Below, piece by piece: positions 1-14,270 of a DNA stretch of 64,000 nucleotides. Where the stretch lies: contig CM062814.1 in the NCBI GenBank assembly GCA_031772625.1, forward strand, positions 366,641,750-366,705,749, given 5' to 3'. How positions within the stretch are numbered: the stretch's first letter is position 1; every line of letters starts with the position of its first letter. Source of the DNA: Pinus tabuliformis. Taxonomy: Eukaryota; Streptophyta; Pinopsida; Pinales; Pinaceae. The notes below the pieces were generated by a model. The model made no database searches. It was not told where the DNA came from and was given only the letters and a program-made list of their open reading frames with translations. The position numbers and the translations under genes were made by a program.

Positions 1-1480
<1,480 letters not shown>

Positions 1481-1943
1481 GCTTAGTTGAGTTTATGGTG
1501 TTGTTTAGCTGATTTTTTATTTGTATTGGTTAAATTAAATTGACATGGTGGTAATAGACTAGCTGGTGAGAAGTAAATTCATGCCTCCAAAGGATCATTG
1601 TGTGACAATAATCTCAATAATTAAGACAATCACTTGGAGGCAACAAAACTATTGCGAAGATGCCATAGTCGGGGTTGACTCTTCTAATACCTTCCTACGA
1701 AATCACCCCATAGAACCTAACCTTGATGTTTCATTGTGTGATTGAATATTTTTTAAAAAATCAATAATTTTAAAAGTATTTTATATTTATTATTATGAAA
1801 TTATAAATTAATAATGGGCATTTACAAAAAAGGAAACTATTATTTAAAAATTAGCATGAAAAATTTGGGAAAGAAACAAAATGCAATTCGTATATTAATT
1901 ATTTATATTATTAGAATAAATTAAAACATAATATTTTAATTTA

Positions 1944-2420
1944 TATAAAATAAAATAAAAATAATGTTTTAGTTTTGCTAGTTAAAGGTTTTTTGTTCGT
2001 AATTGTTTTAGTTTTCCGCTGACCAGAAAGTTGTTTGGATTCTATTTTAAGAATTTGTTTTTCACCATTTAAAGCTTGTTCCATATTTAAGGTTGATATT
2101 TTTTTATCTTCTCCAATAGTGGAAAAAGCCACATTTGAGGGAAGGGCAGTAGTATAAACCTTTGTTGACACATGATCTCCTTGTCTTCATTATTCCATTA
2201 AGAATAGAATGGAATCTTTGGTTGAAATCTTCAATTGATTTAGCAAAATTAATTTTAATATTTGACATTTCCACAATTAATAATTATTTTATTTTATCTT
2301 CACAAAACTTCTTGATAAATTTATTTTCAAAAATATCCCAACTAGCAATGGAACCACCATAACAATTGTTGAATCTCCTGAATCTACAACAATTGTGGAC
2401 ATTTCAATTACAAATTTCAA
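1944..2420 (-). pseudogene. Ty3/gypsy-type gag remnant (Retrotrans_gag)
   Basis: Read on the minus strand from about 2420 downwards, the translation contains SWDIFENKFIKKF, then SIEDFNQRFHSILN, then YTTALPSNVAF and MEQALNGEK. This order is typical of the Retrotrans_gag capsid-like domain of plant Ty3/gypsy elements: the W-x-x-F block, EDFNQRF, then a (Y)TTALP helix. The frame is broken by a stop near 2310 and a frame change near 2170. No zinc knuckle, protease or reverse transcriptase is recognisable beside it, so it is a small decayed fragment. Confidence 0.6.
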
Positions 2421-3900
2421 TTGTCAAGAGAAATATAATTTTCACAACATTAAATTATTCTCATTTCCCAAAGGAAACTCTTCTCCTTTAGGGGCATAAA
2501 GAAGGTATGAAAACTAGTCAATAGTTTATTGGGTGGATGCTATTACTTTTAGGAATCCTACAACAAATTTCCATAAAATTTGAAGTAAGTTACCCATAGG
2601 TTCATTTCCATTCCTTTGTATTGTATTTAATTCACTATAAATTTCTTCATAATCATATTTTTAAATTACAATATGTAACATTAGAATTTATTAATATGCC
2701 TAAATTCAAAGATTGGATTGTGTTTAGTTGATGGGTCAAAATGAGCTTGGCCAATAGCATGTATTACGCTTACTGAAAAGATACAATTAGATCAAAATGT
2801 AGCTTTGTACCCACTACTAGGTTGAGATTTTACAAATAATGGTCTGGGTCAACCATTAATGGTTTTATAAACTAAATAATTAATGTAGTTAACCTAATAT
2901 GAAAATGCATTTGTCTGGTTCTAACTAAAGCAAAAGGAAAACATCAAACAATATATGTTCGTAGAAATGACCCTTTGATTTAGATTCCTACGAGTAAATA
3001 CAAGAACAATATATGAGTAGCTAACAACAAACCTAGAATAATATAAAATTGGAAAAACCATCCATAGGTCCCTATGTTCACATATTTTGACAAACATTTT
3101 TAGAGGATCACTCAACACATGCAACATATACAACAAAGAATCTATCTTCATGTTAAACTGCTCCTAGTTTCATGGATAACATAAATTATTTAATGTGCTC
3201 CTCAATAGTGATGAGTCCATTTGGATTAAAATGAAAAATACGGAAAATATGACATATGTTTGTACTTAATGTTATCTACAAAAAATATACAAACTGTTGT
3301 TGATGCGTAGTAATTTCGATTTGATGGAACAAAGAACAGGGAAGGTGGTGGGATGAGGGTTTCATTCAAACATATTATTTAAGAGAAAATATTATGTGTG
3401 TTTGAATATCACTAGAATTTGGTTCCAGCTAGCCACACAAGATGTTTATGAAGAATCTGTTAAAATAAAAGTACAATGAAAACTATTTTGATTTTATATT
3501 TCACCATCTTATAAGAACATGAACAACAAATAACTCATAATATTTGAATAACAGTAAAAATACATTGCAACATATATTAACAAATGCTAACAAAATATCA
3601 CAAGATTCAATCAAAGTTGAACATCAACATTGTTATAAAATGAATAGCATGTGCATCTATTAACTAATTAAAATAATGACAAGACATCATATGTATAACT
3701 CATAAACAGATTCAATGTTGAATTTTTCCTTCAAAAAAGCTTTGCCTTAAAAATTGATTATAGAATGCAAGTCTTCAGTTCCACAACTCATAAACTCTTA
3801 CACCAACGTAAGAGGTCATATAAATAATAAAATAATTATAAAATATTCAATATTTTCTTTAGTCAGTGATGATGCTAAAAATGAAATATTGTCCTTTTCT
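2421..3900. other. AT-rich stretch with no recognised feature
   Basis: Short open frames here (for example 2921-3151 minus and 3754-3978 plus) resemble no family I know and carry no domain signature. It may be further decayed element sequence between the gag remnant and the coiled-coil pseudogene. Confidence 0.4.
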
Positions 3901-6430
3901 AAGGATAATTTCCTAGAAAAAGTAGCAAACTCTTCCAAGGTCCTCTTCGTCTTCGGAGTCCTTATATTCAATGGTTAGTAGATGCAGAGCATTTGTTTGG
4001 ATAAAGCTTACCCAATCTGTATACACATGAGAAATTCCAGAAAAGCGAATCATATGGAAATGAATAATATTGACCTGGCCCATTGACACTAAGTTTTGAA
4101 TAAACCTTTTCTTTTTACTATACTTAACATTAAATTTTGAAATTAGTTTGATCTCTTCAAAAGGAAATTACAAAAAAATTTGAAAATCTTGTTGCGTCCA
4201 AATTTTAGTTTCATTCATCTCTCACAGATCTTCCATTGTGCAATCTTTTTTTTGTTATTGATTCAGAGAACCCATGACAACCTCCCTTATTGGTTTGGAT
4301 CCATGAAGATCAATGTCTTCAATGAATTCTATCCCAATCTCCAATACATTGATGTAATTTTCAATGGCCTTCTTGGTCCACACTTGGATTTCCTTTGCTT
4401 TTGATTCTCTGTGGTTTAATGAAGCATACATGAGTCTCTTTCCCTTCTTAGTGGTTTTAGGAATGTGCTGAGGCTATAATTTCTTTTCCCATTGGATAAT
4501 TGATGAAAATATTTCTTTAACACTTCTATATTCTTCAAGCAAAGATTCAATACTTTCATTCAAATTCACAATCTCGTGATAAATTCTACAAATTATATCC
4601 ATTTTTACATAGAATCTACCTCGATTTTTTTCAATATTTGGTTAACCTCCACTCCTTGCTCATTGGATATATTCAGACCCTAATTAGCATCATGATCATG
4701 TTTCACTTTGGACTATAAATTTTCAATTTTTTCTTTTAGTGTTGCATTCATAACTTCAATTTGCTTTCAAATTCTTCTTTCAATATTCATTTTTCTTGTT
4801 CATGTACCTTTCTGATTTTCTCAATCGGTTGGCAATGATTTAGCTCTAATCCATTCAATTGCTTTCACAATGAATTTGTAATTTGGCTCTTTCAATAGTA
4901 AAACCTCCAACCAGGGCCATAAAATGAGCTTGCACACTCTCTTCGCCAAATTCTCTACTCTTTCGATTTGCAATTCTAACTCTTTAATTCTTTGTAGCTT
5001 ACTTTGATAAATTGCTCCAATTTCACTGACATGATTTTGTTGACTCTTAACAAATGATCCAAAGGCATGTGAAGTTTCTTCAACTTTCTGTCTCACATCT
5101 CTAGCTGGTTGTTATCTATGTTCAAACATTGTTTTAAGAGTGTCAAGTTTTCTCTTCTTAACCCTTCTTACAATGTATTTGTCTGTGTATTTAAATAATA
5201 TTCATTTAAAGATGGAACAGTTTTAGATATTGGTTCCATATCACTGACATTCTTAAAAAGAAATGAAGTTAGAGGAATTTTTGTGGAGATGCGAATCATG
5301 GAAACTACGGGGAATGTTCTTAGTAGTGAAAGGTCAGTGGTTTTAGTGTGTTACTCAATCACATTTTCCTCTTTATCATAACTCTTTGTAACAATTTATT
5401 GTAATTCCTTTTTATTAGTATCCAACTCTTTAGTTTGTTCATCATCTTTTCTAGATTGTAAGTCTTCTTGGGTGTTTTCTTCTGCAGGATCGAGGACAAT
5501 AATATCTTTGGGGAAGACATTCTTCTTGGTTACTTTCACCTCTGCTTCTTGTTCCTGGTGATTAATCTATTTCTATCATTCTTTCTTTAATTTTATGAAC
5601 TTGTTGTTGAAATTATTTAACATTAACATCTTTTCTAGCATCTTGACTCATTGATTGCTAGACTGTAATAGAAGCATAAAACATATTTTCAATTTGAATA
5701 TTTTGAAACTGCTTAGAAGATGACATTGGTTCTAAAAGTGGATAAGTAAAATTGACTTTTAGACATTGAAGGGATTTCAAATATTCAATTATAATAGAAT
5801 ACATGATACTTTTATGTTCAAGAAAATATTCATAAGTGTTTTCTCTAAATTCCTGTGGCTTTTCCCTAACCTCAACACTCATTAGTTTTCCTCTTTCATT
5901 CGCTTGATCAAAACTATCAATGTTTATGGAAACAACAAAATCGAAAGGAGGCTTTTGATGAGTAAAAGTTTTTATATATCTTACAACCTTATAATGATAA
6001 TTTATTATTCCACTAGTGTCATAATCAAAATGGGGTAATGAGTGAAACGATAGACTGTCAAGTTCTTCAGCTTCACTGAATGCATGACCTTTGTCCTTCA
6101 ATTTTATTCTTCCAAACATAATTGGAAAATTTGGCCAAATGTTCTTATGAAGTTTACTCTTATTTTGTTCTTGACCATTTAATTTTGTTTGATTTTCTAC
6201 TTCTATAAGAGAAATTATTTTAGGAATGTACCTTGGAAATACATGTGGGCCAACCTCACTCCCATATATTCTAATATAGAAAAACAACTCTTCAACGAAC
6301 CAATATCCTATTTGATTAAGTGCCTCTTTCAACTCTTGGCTAATCCTTGGAGGAGCACTGCCAAAGATGACTTCGTCTAGATGGATCATTACATAATTGA
6401 AAATGTCATAAAAATGAAATTTATGACACC
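3900..6430 (-). pseudogene. Decayed ORF of unknown family, coiled-coil-rich C-terminal half
   Basis: The minus strand carries one long broken reading frame. The best piece (about 6430-5658) reads FHFYDIFNYVMIHLDEV, then GSAPPRISQELKEAL and IGYWFVEE, and has no stop for over 250 codons. Downstream, after several stops and frame changes, come acidic, charged segments and then a coiled-coil-like stretch at 5096-4821 (SKLQRIKELELQIERVENLAKR). More heptad-like sequence runs down to about 4230 (NLNESIESLLEEYRSVKEIF). I do not recognise the family. Its position among transposon remnants and its repetitive look suggest an element-encoded protein, but no catalytic motif is visible. At its upstream end the frame joins abruptly to copia reverse transcriptase near 6430, which marks a rearrangement or insertion junction. 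The 3' limit is approximate. Confidence 0.4.
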
Positions 6431-8414
6431 AAATACGTAAGTGAACCCACATGTTGTCTATAAATAGTATCCTCTAGTTCTTCACCTGAAGTAGCATCTT
6501 CCTTCCTCCAATTTCTTGTTAGAGGAGTCTCCATAGGTTTGTTTCTCTCCATGTGAAACTTCTTCAGTATCTCGTTGGCACACTCACCCTAAGAGATAAA
6601 TAGTTCCTCATATCCTTGCCATACTTCCATACCAAGAAAGTAATACATGAGCCCCAGGTACTTCATCTCGAATTATTTTGGAATATCCTATTTGCAAGAT
6701 TTTATTAGCTTCTTGTCACCTGTTAGAATCAAATCATCGAAATATAATACTATAATCAACAACTTACCTTCAAGCACAATATGGTAAAGGTTCGCATCTA
6801 CTTCACTTTTGGTGAAGCTCAATGCGGTGAAATAATTGTCAATCCTGGAATACAAAGAACATGGTGCTTCCTTTAGTACATACAATGCTCTCTTCCATCT
6901 ACACACATGTGATTCTCTGTTGAAGGTCTCAAATCCTTCTGGCTACTCAATATACACCTCTTCCCCAACAATACCATTGAGGAATGTTGTCTTCACATCA
7001 ATTTGATGTATCTTCCATTCCATCTCCTCTAACAGTGCTATAATAGATCAAATTGTAGATTACTTTGCTACTGGAGCAAAGGTCTCATCATAATCAATTC
7101 CCTCTACTTGATAGAACCATTTTGCCACAAATCTAGGCCTATTTTTCTACACACTCCCATCTGCTGCTTTCTTTATCTTATAAGCCATTTGGAACTCACC
7201 ACTAACTTGTCTGCTGGTCTTGGGACCACTTCCCAAACATTGTTTCTGATAATGGATTCATACTCCTCAACCATGGAATCAACCCATATGGGTTACTGCA
7301 CTTCTTCCTCAAATGAGGATGGCTCAACGTCTACACTCTCACTCATTAGAGCCATGTATCTAGTGTACTGATATGGTGAAATCCTCTATGTGCGCTCTAA
7401 TGTTGGTGCTCCCACATTCTCTCTAGCATCATGCATCAATATATCAACCTCTTTGGTGCGCTTCCTTCCATCTCTGGAAGTCTCTGCATGATTGAGTTAT
7501 TCCACTCTTTGCTGCTCTGCACGTAGCTACTCCACATCATCCTAAGGTTCCTCTTTTGGAGCTAAAATCTCCTCATATGCTTGTAACTGAAGCTCCCTCT
7601 CAAGGGAACATATCATGGCCTTCTCTTCATCGAACTTCACATCTCTAGGAACCGTTGTGATCCTGTTGGATGGAAGGTACACCCGATAGTTGTGAGGTGT
7701 ATCAGTGTACCCTACAAATATGCCAAAATTAGTTGTTGACTCTAGACTTTTCCATGCATCATTGGTAACACTATAGTAGACTAATGAACCAAATATCTTG
7801 AAGTGTGCCACATCTGGTTTCTTATTTGAAGAAGCTTCTTCTGGTGTGCTCATTTTGATAATTTCATGAGGCCTTTTTCTTGTAAATAAACAGTTGTGTT
7901 GCATGATTCATGCCACAAGTGCAAAAGTAGCACCTGATCATGTAACATCACCGTGCAACTCCCAGAATACTTTTGTTCTTCCTTTCAGCCACCCCAATTT
8001 TTTTTGGTTTATGAGGTGTTATTAACTCTTGTTGAATGCATTCTGATGCACATAATTTCTTGAATTCATTCGACACATATCATCCACCATTATTGCTTCT
8101 CAGAGCATTAAATTTCCTGTCATCATCTTTCTCGACAAGTGTTTTAAATTCATAAAATTTAGTGAACGTGAACGTCTGATCTTTCTTTCGCATGAGGAAA
8201 ATATAACACTTATGAGAGAAATCGTCAACAATTATTACATAATACATGAGCTTGGTCATGGATGTTGTCAAGAACGGTCCACACACATATGAGGGAAGTC
8301 TATCAAGGATCACTTGCAATCCATTGTCTTTATCATGAAAGGAATATTTGGTGTACTTCCGCAATGAGTAGTCAACCCAAGATGGACACCTAGGGTGAAT
8401 CATATGCCTCCATC
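6430..8414 (-). pseudogene. Truncated Ty1/copia pol fragment (integrase to reverse transcriptase)
   Basis: Pol motifs appear in order on the minus strand. An integrase core lies at about 8300-8080 (CGPFLTTSMTK, IVDDFSHKC, FKTLVEK, LRSNNGG). The integrase C-terminal hinge is at 7904-7542 (FKIFGSLVYYSV, FVGYTDTPHNYRVY). An RT start with W-x-x-S/A-M-x-x-E-Y lies near 7330-7200. The RT core at 6906-6688 includes LYSRIDNYF and IVLYFDDLILTGD, where the usual YVDD is FDD. The RT end near 6490-6430 reads IYRQHVGSLTYLV. The frame is interrupted by many stops. Gag, protease, RNase H and LTRs are missing. It ends at about 6430 against the unknown coiled-coil ORF and at 8414 against the gag-only element. 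Confidence 0.8.
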
Positions 8415-8419
8415 ACATC

Positions 8420-9662
8420 TGATCCAGATCTTTTACTTCATGGATGCATTCATAATTGTGTTTAAAAGAGCATGTAAATAGGTAACATAGACACATGAAA
8501 AGAAGTGGAAATCAAAAGCAACATGAGATCAAAGCCACAAGATGATTTGATTAGGAAGTTCAGCTAGTGTGGGCTACATCTTCGAGCCCTGTTGAATGTG
8601 GGGAGGGGGGAATGGGGCATCATTCATTAAATGGCAAGAAAAATAAATTACAATCAACTTTAAATAAGTGACCCTTACAACTCCATTTTGTAGCATTGAC
8701 TGAAAATGTAAAGCTCAGTTGCAGAAATAAGCATCATCATTGGATTCGTGGCATCAAATCATGTTAAATGATTATAAACTTCGCCCCTTTCTAACATAGG
8801 TGAAATATGGACCCTCGAGAATCTCGTAGATTCCCCCAAAGATTCCTTCCTAGAGATGGGAAAAAAATACGTTGCTCAAATGAAAATTCTGAGCACACCA
8901 CTGTGCTTCTTGTGAAATTCTGAGAAAAATGATTATAAAGTCGACATATTTTTGCCTCTGTCAAAAATCGACCTCCAAGGGAATCTTTCAGATTCCTCAA
9001 GATTTTGTAAAGATTTCACACTACCAACCACCTGAAATTCTGCTACTCATATGAGGAAATGGACTACACCATCATATTCCCTATGAAATTCTAGTTCATT
9101 TGAGTATAAATTTGACATGAATCTAACACTGTGAAAAATCACCCTCCAGGGAATCTTTTAGATTCCTCAATGCTGCATGGAATATTCTAAGGGATATTCC
9201 CTTGGAATATTCTCATCTGGAAAAACATGCCCGATCTCACATAGTTCTTCCTCAGTAATTCGTTCCGCTCGACCTCCGCTTCCTCTCCTATGGGCCAATG
9301 AATTAACTTGGTTTATAAACACCTTGTTGGGTGGAGAATACAAGGAAAGCCCATTTGGGACTATGGCTAGGTCATTTGGTTTGGAGGGTGGAGGTCCTGG
9401 GGTCAAACTTGTGCACCTCCCCTAAATAACAAGTGTTTTTAATTTTTTTGGGCACGTTTTGCAAATCGCAGGTGAATGGTTTGAATAGGGAGGTGGTCGG
9501 CGTTGATTTAATCATTGGAAGGGGTTGATGACAGGTGGTTAGTGCTTTGTGTGTTGTGTTATGATATGGGGCTACTCGGCTGGTGGGTTGGCCAGATGGT
9601 CGAGCAGGTTCAAACCCCATCGGTCTCGGTTTTATTTAATATATGCGACATATGGTTCTAAC
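8420..9662 (-). repeat. Left (3') LTR of the gag-only element, first part
   Basis: It matches 17581-18640 along most of its length, including the shared blocks around 'ttacttcatggatgcat', 'gttcagctagtgtgggctac' and 'cctcccctaaataac'. It starts TGATCCAG and is cut at 9662 by the nested copia element. The last ~200 bp before the cut have no counterpart in the right LTR. Confidence 0.8.
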
Positions 9663-10149
9663 TATAGGTTTTAACCTTGTAAAGAAATTACCTGCATACG
9701 AATTCTAAAAAACACAGAAAATAAACAATGCGAGAGCATAACACATAAAACAAATATACACAGAGATTTTCCCCTAGATCCCAAAACCGGGACTACCAGC
9801 TTGATTTTTTCATTATGTTCCTTTCAATGTTTCAATACATATTTATACATGCTGAAGCATCCAATACCATGGACCGAAAGCCATCACGTCCAAAATCATG
9901 GACCAAAAACCATAGGTAGGTTCACCCAACCTAATATAGGGTCCAAAATGTTTTTTCCCAGGGTGCTGCCCCAGACCCCTTACGTGGGGGCTACCCACCC
10001 CCCTAAAACCCCCCTGACAGGGGGGGCTGCCGCCCCCCTGTGGTCCCCCCACTGGGCAATCGGTGCAATGAAGACTGGGCTTTGTCCCCCTCTAATCCCC
10101 TAGTTAACTACGTAGGTTAGTCATGGAAAGAATATAACACAACCCAACA
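9663..10149 (-). repeat. Left (3') LTR of nested copia element
   Basis: It matches 14271-14760 throughout, including 'gcgagagcataacacataaaa', and has the same ending, AACCCAACA. The first bases (TATAGG against TGTATG) are mutated. It contains a C-run-rich segment around 9960-10090. Confidence 0.9.
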
Positions 10150-10160
10150 TTCTCCCACTT
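10150..10160 (-). promoter_or_regulatory. Polypurine tract of nested copia element
   Basis: The minus strand AAGTGGGAGAA directly precedes the LTR start TGTTGGG. Confidence 0.8.
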
Positions 10161-10198
10161 GTTGTTTTCTTTCCACAGAGGGCCATAGGAGAGCTTAG

Positions 10199-13100
10199 TC
10201 ATTTTTCCACCCCTGAAACGCCCATTGTTTCTGTACACCAAGAGAACTTCTCAGAGCTCACAGATTTTGTCAATGCATCTGTAGTATTCTTCAAAGTGTC
10301 CACCTTTACCAGCAACACCTTTTTTTCTTCTATCATATCCCTCACAAAGTGATACTGAACATCAATGCGCTTTGTCTTTGTATGATAAGCAGGGTTCTTT
10401 ACCAAGAAAATTGCACTTTGGCTGTCACAGTCTATCCTTATGGCTCCCTCTACTAACCCCATACTTGAACACAATCTATGCAACCAAACTGCTTCCTTGC
10501 TTGCATGAGTGGCTGCCACGTATTATGCCTCTGTAGTTGATAGTGCCACTACATATTGTTTCTTACTCAGCCAACTGACTGCACCTCCAAATAGGTTAAA
10601 CACATACACACTTGTAGATCTTTTCTGATCCATATCTCTAGCCCAGTCTGCATCAACAAAGCCACGGATATCCAAAACTATGTCCAATCCTAGTCTTCCT
10701 TGGTAGCACAAACCATAATCACTAGTGCCATGCAAATACCTGAAAACCCGCTTCACTGTTGTCCAATCCTCCTTCCCTGGTTTTGACATAAACCTGCTCA
10801 ATACTCCCACTGCATGTGCAATGTCTGGTCTAGTACAGACCATTGCATACATCAAGCTACCAACTGCACTTTCATATGGAACACAAGACATATCCTCGTC
10901 CTCTTCTTGTGTCTTGGGACACTGTTCAGCATATAAATTTACACCTACAGGAATAGGAACCTTCACCAGTTTACTATCCTGCATATTAAACCTCTACAGT
11001 ATTGTCTCGACATACTTCCTCTAGTTTAACCAGAGTTTCCTCTTTTCCTGATCTCCTTTAATTTCCATGCCCAAAAAATAGTTTGCAGCACCAAGATATT
11101 TCATGTCAAATTTGGAGGACAATTGGGTCTTCAAATCCTAGATAATTTCTTTGTCATTTCCAACCAACAACATATCATCCACATACAAGACCAGGTAAAT
11201 AACACGGTCACCAATTAATTTAAAATACACATAGTGATTTTCATTGCTTTTGGTGAAGCCAAGTCCCCGTATAAATGTATCAAATTTCTGATACCACATC
11301 CTTGGTGACTGTTTTAACCCATACAGAGACTTCTTTAGCTTGCATACCAGTTCTTTCTTACCCTTCTCCACAAAGCCTTTAGGCTGCTTCATGTAGATCT
11401 CCTCTTCAAGATCCTCATGAAGAAATGTTGTCTTCACATCCATCTATTCTACCTCAAGATCAAAAGCAGCAACAACAGATAAAGGTAACCTAATAGAAGT
11501 TGCCTTGGTAACGGAAGAAAAAATATCACCAAAATCAATTACCGACACCTGGGAATAACCTTTTGCTACCAACCAAGCTTTATATTTCTCCACCTTTCCT
11601 TGTGCATTTGTCTTCTTCTTAAACACCCATTTTTTGCCAATGGGTTTCCTTCCAGCCGGCAACTCCACCAGACCCAAAGCCTCATTTTTGTGCAAAGATG
11701 CCATTTCATCAACCATGGCCTCTTTCTAGAGTTTTCCATCCTCTAAATCTACTGCTTCCTTCACAGTTCTGGGATCATCATCAATAATAGATAAAGCAAA
11801 ATTTGAGCAGAAAGCAGATGGACTATACCTTTCTAGCTACCTTCCTTCTCAAATTGATCTTCTTACACTCAAAGTTTGTGGCTCTTCATCTTCTGAATCC
11901 TCCTCTCTTGTAGAGTCTGATTCTTCCTCCTTTAGCTCAAACTCTATCTTCTCAGGTTCCTTTGGTTGGACTTCATGTTTAATAACATCTTTCACCTCTC
12001 TAAACACCACATCTCGGTTGTACACAACCTTCCATGTTGCTAGGTTCCAAAGCTTATAACCCTTTAAACCATCCTTATACTCAATAAAGACGCATTTTTC
12101 ATATTTACTATCCAACTTGGTTCGCTTCTCCTTTAGAACATGTACATATGCATCACATCCAAATACCCTTAGATGTGAAAGAGAGGGTTCCTTACCAGTC
12201 CATACCTCTTGTGGAGTCTTATCCTCCAACACTGATGAAGATGATCTGTTGACCAGGTAACAAGTTGTCTCCACCACCTCTGCCCATAATTCTTGTCCTA
12301 ACCTGGCAACACTGAGCATGCTTCTTGCCCTTTCCATCAACGTCTTGTTCATTATTTTTGCAACTCCATTTTGTTGAGGAGTATATGGAGTAGTCTTCTA
12401 CCGTGCTATACCAAACTTCTTATATAATTCTTCAAATTCCTTACTGCAAAACTCTCGACCATTATATGACCTCAACACCTTTATCTTCTTCTCTGTCTAG
12501 TTTTCCACCAGAGCCTTAAATTTTGTAAACCTGTCAAAGACTTCAAATTTCTTCTTAAGGAAATATATCGATGTATTCCTTGAGAAGTCATCTATAAAAG
12601 ATACATATTACATAGACTTACCCAGTGATGGAACCTTCACAGGTCCAAACACATCACTGTGCACAAGCTATAATATATGTTTTTCCCTCTTACCACCAGA
12701 GGGGAAACTCACTCGATTATGCTTTCCATATACACAATTTTCACAGAAATCAAAATCTAAAGAGTTGTTACTCATACCTTCTACCATACCTTTACCATGA
12801 AGTATTCGAAGGCCCTTCTCTCCTATATGTCCAAGCCTTTGATGCCACAACATGGTCTTCTCTCCAGAGACTCTTCTCTCCAGAGACCACTAGATTTTCT
12901 GCTCCACTTTCAGGAACCACAGAACTATTGCACCCATCAACAACAGTGCTACCTTTTAGCTTGTACAGAGTTCCAATCCAGACCCCCCGCATCAATACTA
13001 GTGCTCCCTGAACCATCTTGCAGGTATCCTTCTCAAACACTATTTTTACACTTGCATCATCCAGCTTGCTTACATAACTCAGATTTCTAGCCAATACAGG

Positions 13101-13430
13101 AATATGCAGAACACCAGGAAGTGTTCTAACCCTTCCACCTTGCAACTTCAACTTTACTTTTCTCCGACCAATGATTCTAGCCTTCCTATCATCCCCTAAG
13201 AAGACATCACCACCATCGTATTTCTCATACTAGCAGAACCACTCTCTATGGGGAGTGAAGTGAAATGATGCACCTGAGTCGATCAACCAGGCCTCATGAT
13301 CTATAGGTGTACTTGAAGAAGCCAAGTACACATCTCCACCTTCATCTGAGGTGGTTTTTGCTACTGTAGAAGGAGCATCATCAGATCCCTTTCCTTTGTC
13401 GGGAGCTTTAGATTTATAGTCCCTGTTGTA
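10199..13430 (-). pseudogene. copia pol: protease, integrase, reverse transcriptase, RNase H (broken)
   Basis: The order on the minus strand is as follows. Protease LIDSGASFHF lies near 13280 (the DSG catalytic triad is kept). The GAG-pre-integrase/HHCC part is LWHQRLGHIGEKG with CENCVYGKH near 12850-12700. The integrase core follows, and its glutamate region PYTPQQNGVA reads on into KIMNKT where ERMNRT is usual. The integrase C-terminus is VFGCDAYVHV at 12352-11849. RT begins at 11716 (RKPIGKKWVFK) and continues at 11443-11138 with LYGLKQSPRMWYQKFD and LVLYVDDMLLVG. RT end and RNase H are at 10984-10199 (VGSLMYAMVCTRPD, DADWARD, ALSTTEA, DCDSQSAI, TKRIDVQYHFVRD). In-frame stops split every domain, for instance at 10520-10522 between STTEA and YVAATHASKEA. 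No intact enzyme can be made. Confidence 0.9.
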
Positions 13431-14081
13431 GTGCCCTTCCTTTCCGCATTTCCATAACACCACCTTTACAGGTTTGCCTGGAGATTTAGATCTCCCTCTA
13501 GATTTAGATCTCCCACTCGATGACTTATTTTTGTTTCTATTCTGGGATCATCCTCGTACAGACAAGGCATCACCATTCTGGTTCTCCACATTTTTCCATC
13601 TCATCTCCTCCGTCAGCAAGGATGATACTATTTCATCAAACTGCAAGGCAGTTGCATTGCTACCTATTGCAATAACCAGACTATCCCACGAATATGGTAC
13701 AGAACACAACCAACTAATGTACTTATCTTCATCTGAAATTTTAATATCAATAGATGATAACAGACTTACCACAGTATTAAATGCATTCAGATGCTCTATA
13801 ACCGAGTCTCCATCTTTCATCCTTAAGTTATACACCTTTTTCCATAGGAACATTTTATTCACTAGAGAATTAGATTGGTACAAAGTCCCTAACTTGTCCC
13901 ACAAATCCTTCACCATAGCTTCCCCTGATACATTTAGCAATACTGAATCTGAGACGCATAATCGTATTGTGTTCTTTGCCTTCCGATCCAACTTCTTCCA
14001 TTCTTCATCAGACACTCTTGTTGGTTTAGTACCCAGATCTACCACGATCCACTGATCTTTATCCACCAACAGATCCTCCAT
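13431..14081 (-). pseudogene. copia gag (UBN2-type) with damaged zinc knuckle
   Basis: A 177-codon open stretch from 14081 matches UBN2/copia gag. It reads DQWIVVDLG, KKLDRKAKNTIRLCVSDSVL, VKDLWDKLGTLYQS, NKMFLWKKVYNLRMKDG and EHLNAFNTVVSLL, and ends in LLTEEMRWKN. The nucleic-acid-binding knuckle downstream near 13450 reads WKCGKEGHYNRDYK. The usual first and last cysteines are Leu and Tyr, so zinc binding is lost. The ATG at 14079-14081 follows the PBS by about 175 bases, the normal place for a copia gag start. Confidence 0.88.
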
Positions 14082-14256
14082 CTTGAGTTTTCACAACTCA
14101 AAACTATGACCATTAAATTTCTCGATCTCTATCTTTCCACTGCTCACCATCTTCTTTCACCACCAGAATCGATCTCGCAGATCTCCTACTGAATAGGGTC
14201 TACCATAGGCCCGAGCGAAACCCCTCAACAATAAAGGCACACCCTTGAGCAAAATA

Positions 14257-14268
14257 GCTCTGATACCA
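14257..14268 (-). promoter_or_regulatory. Primer binding site of nested copia element
   Basis: TGGTATCAGAGC on the minus strand, two bases from the 5' LTR, matches the 3' end of initiator-Met tRNA. Confidence 0.9.
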
Positions 14269-14270
14269 AA

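Noticed and set aside
9801..10103. ORFs on both strands in the C-rich part of the copia LTR
   Set aside because: They sit within the LTR, differ between LTR copies, and overlap each other in opposite directions.
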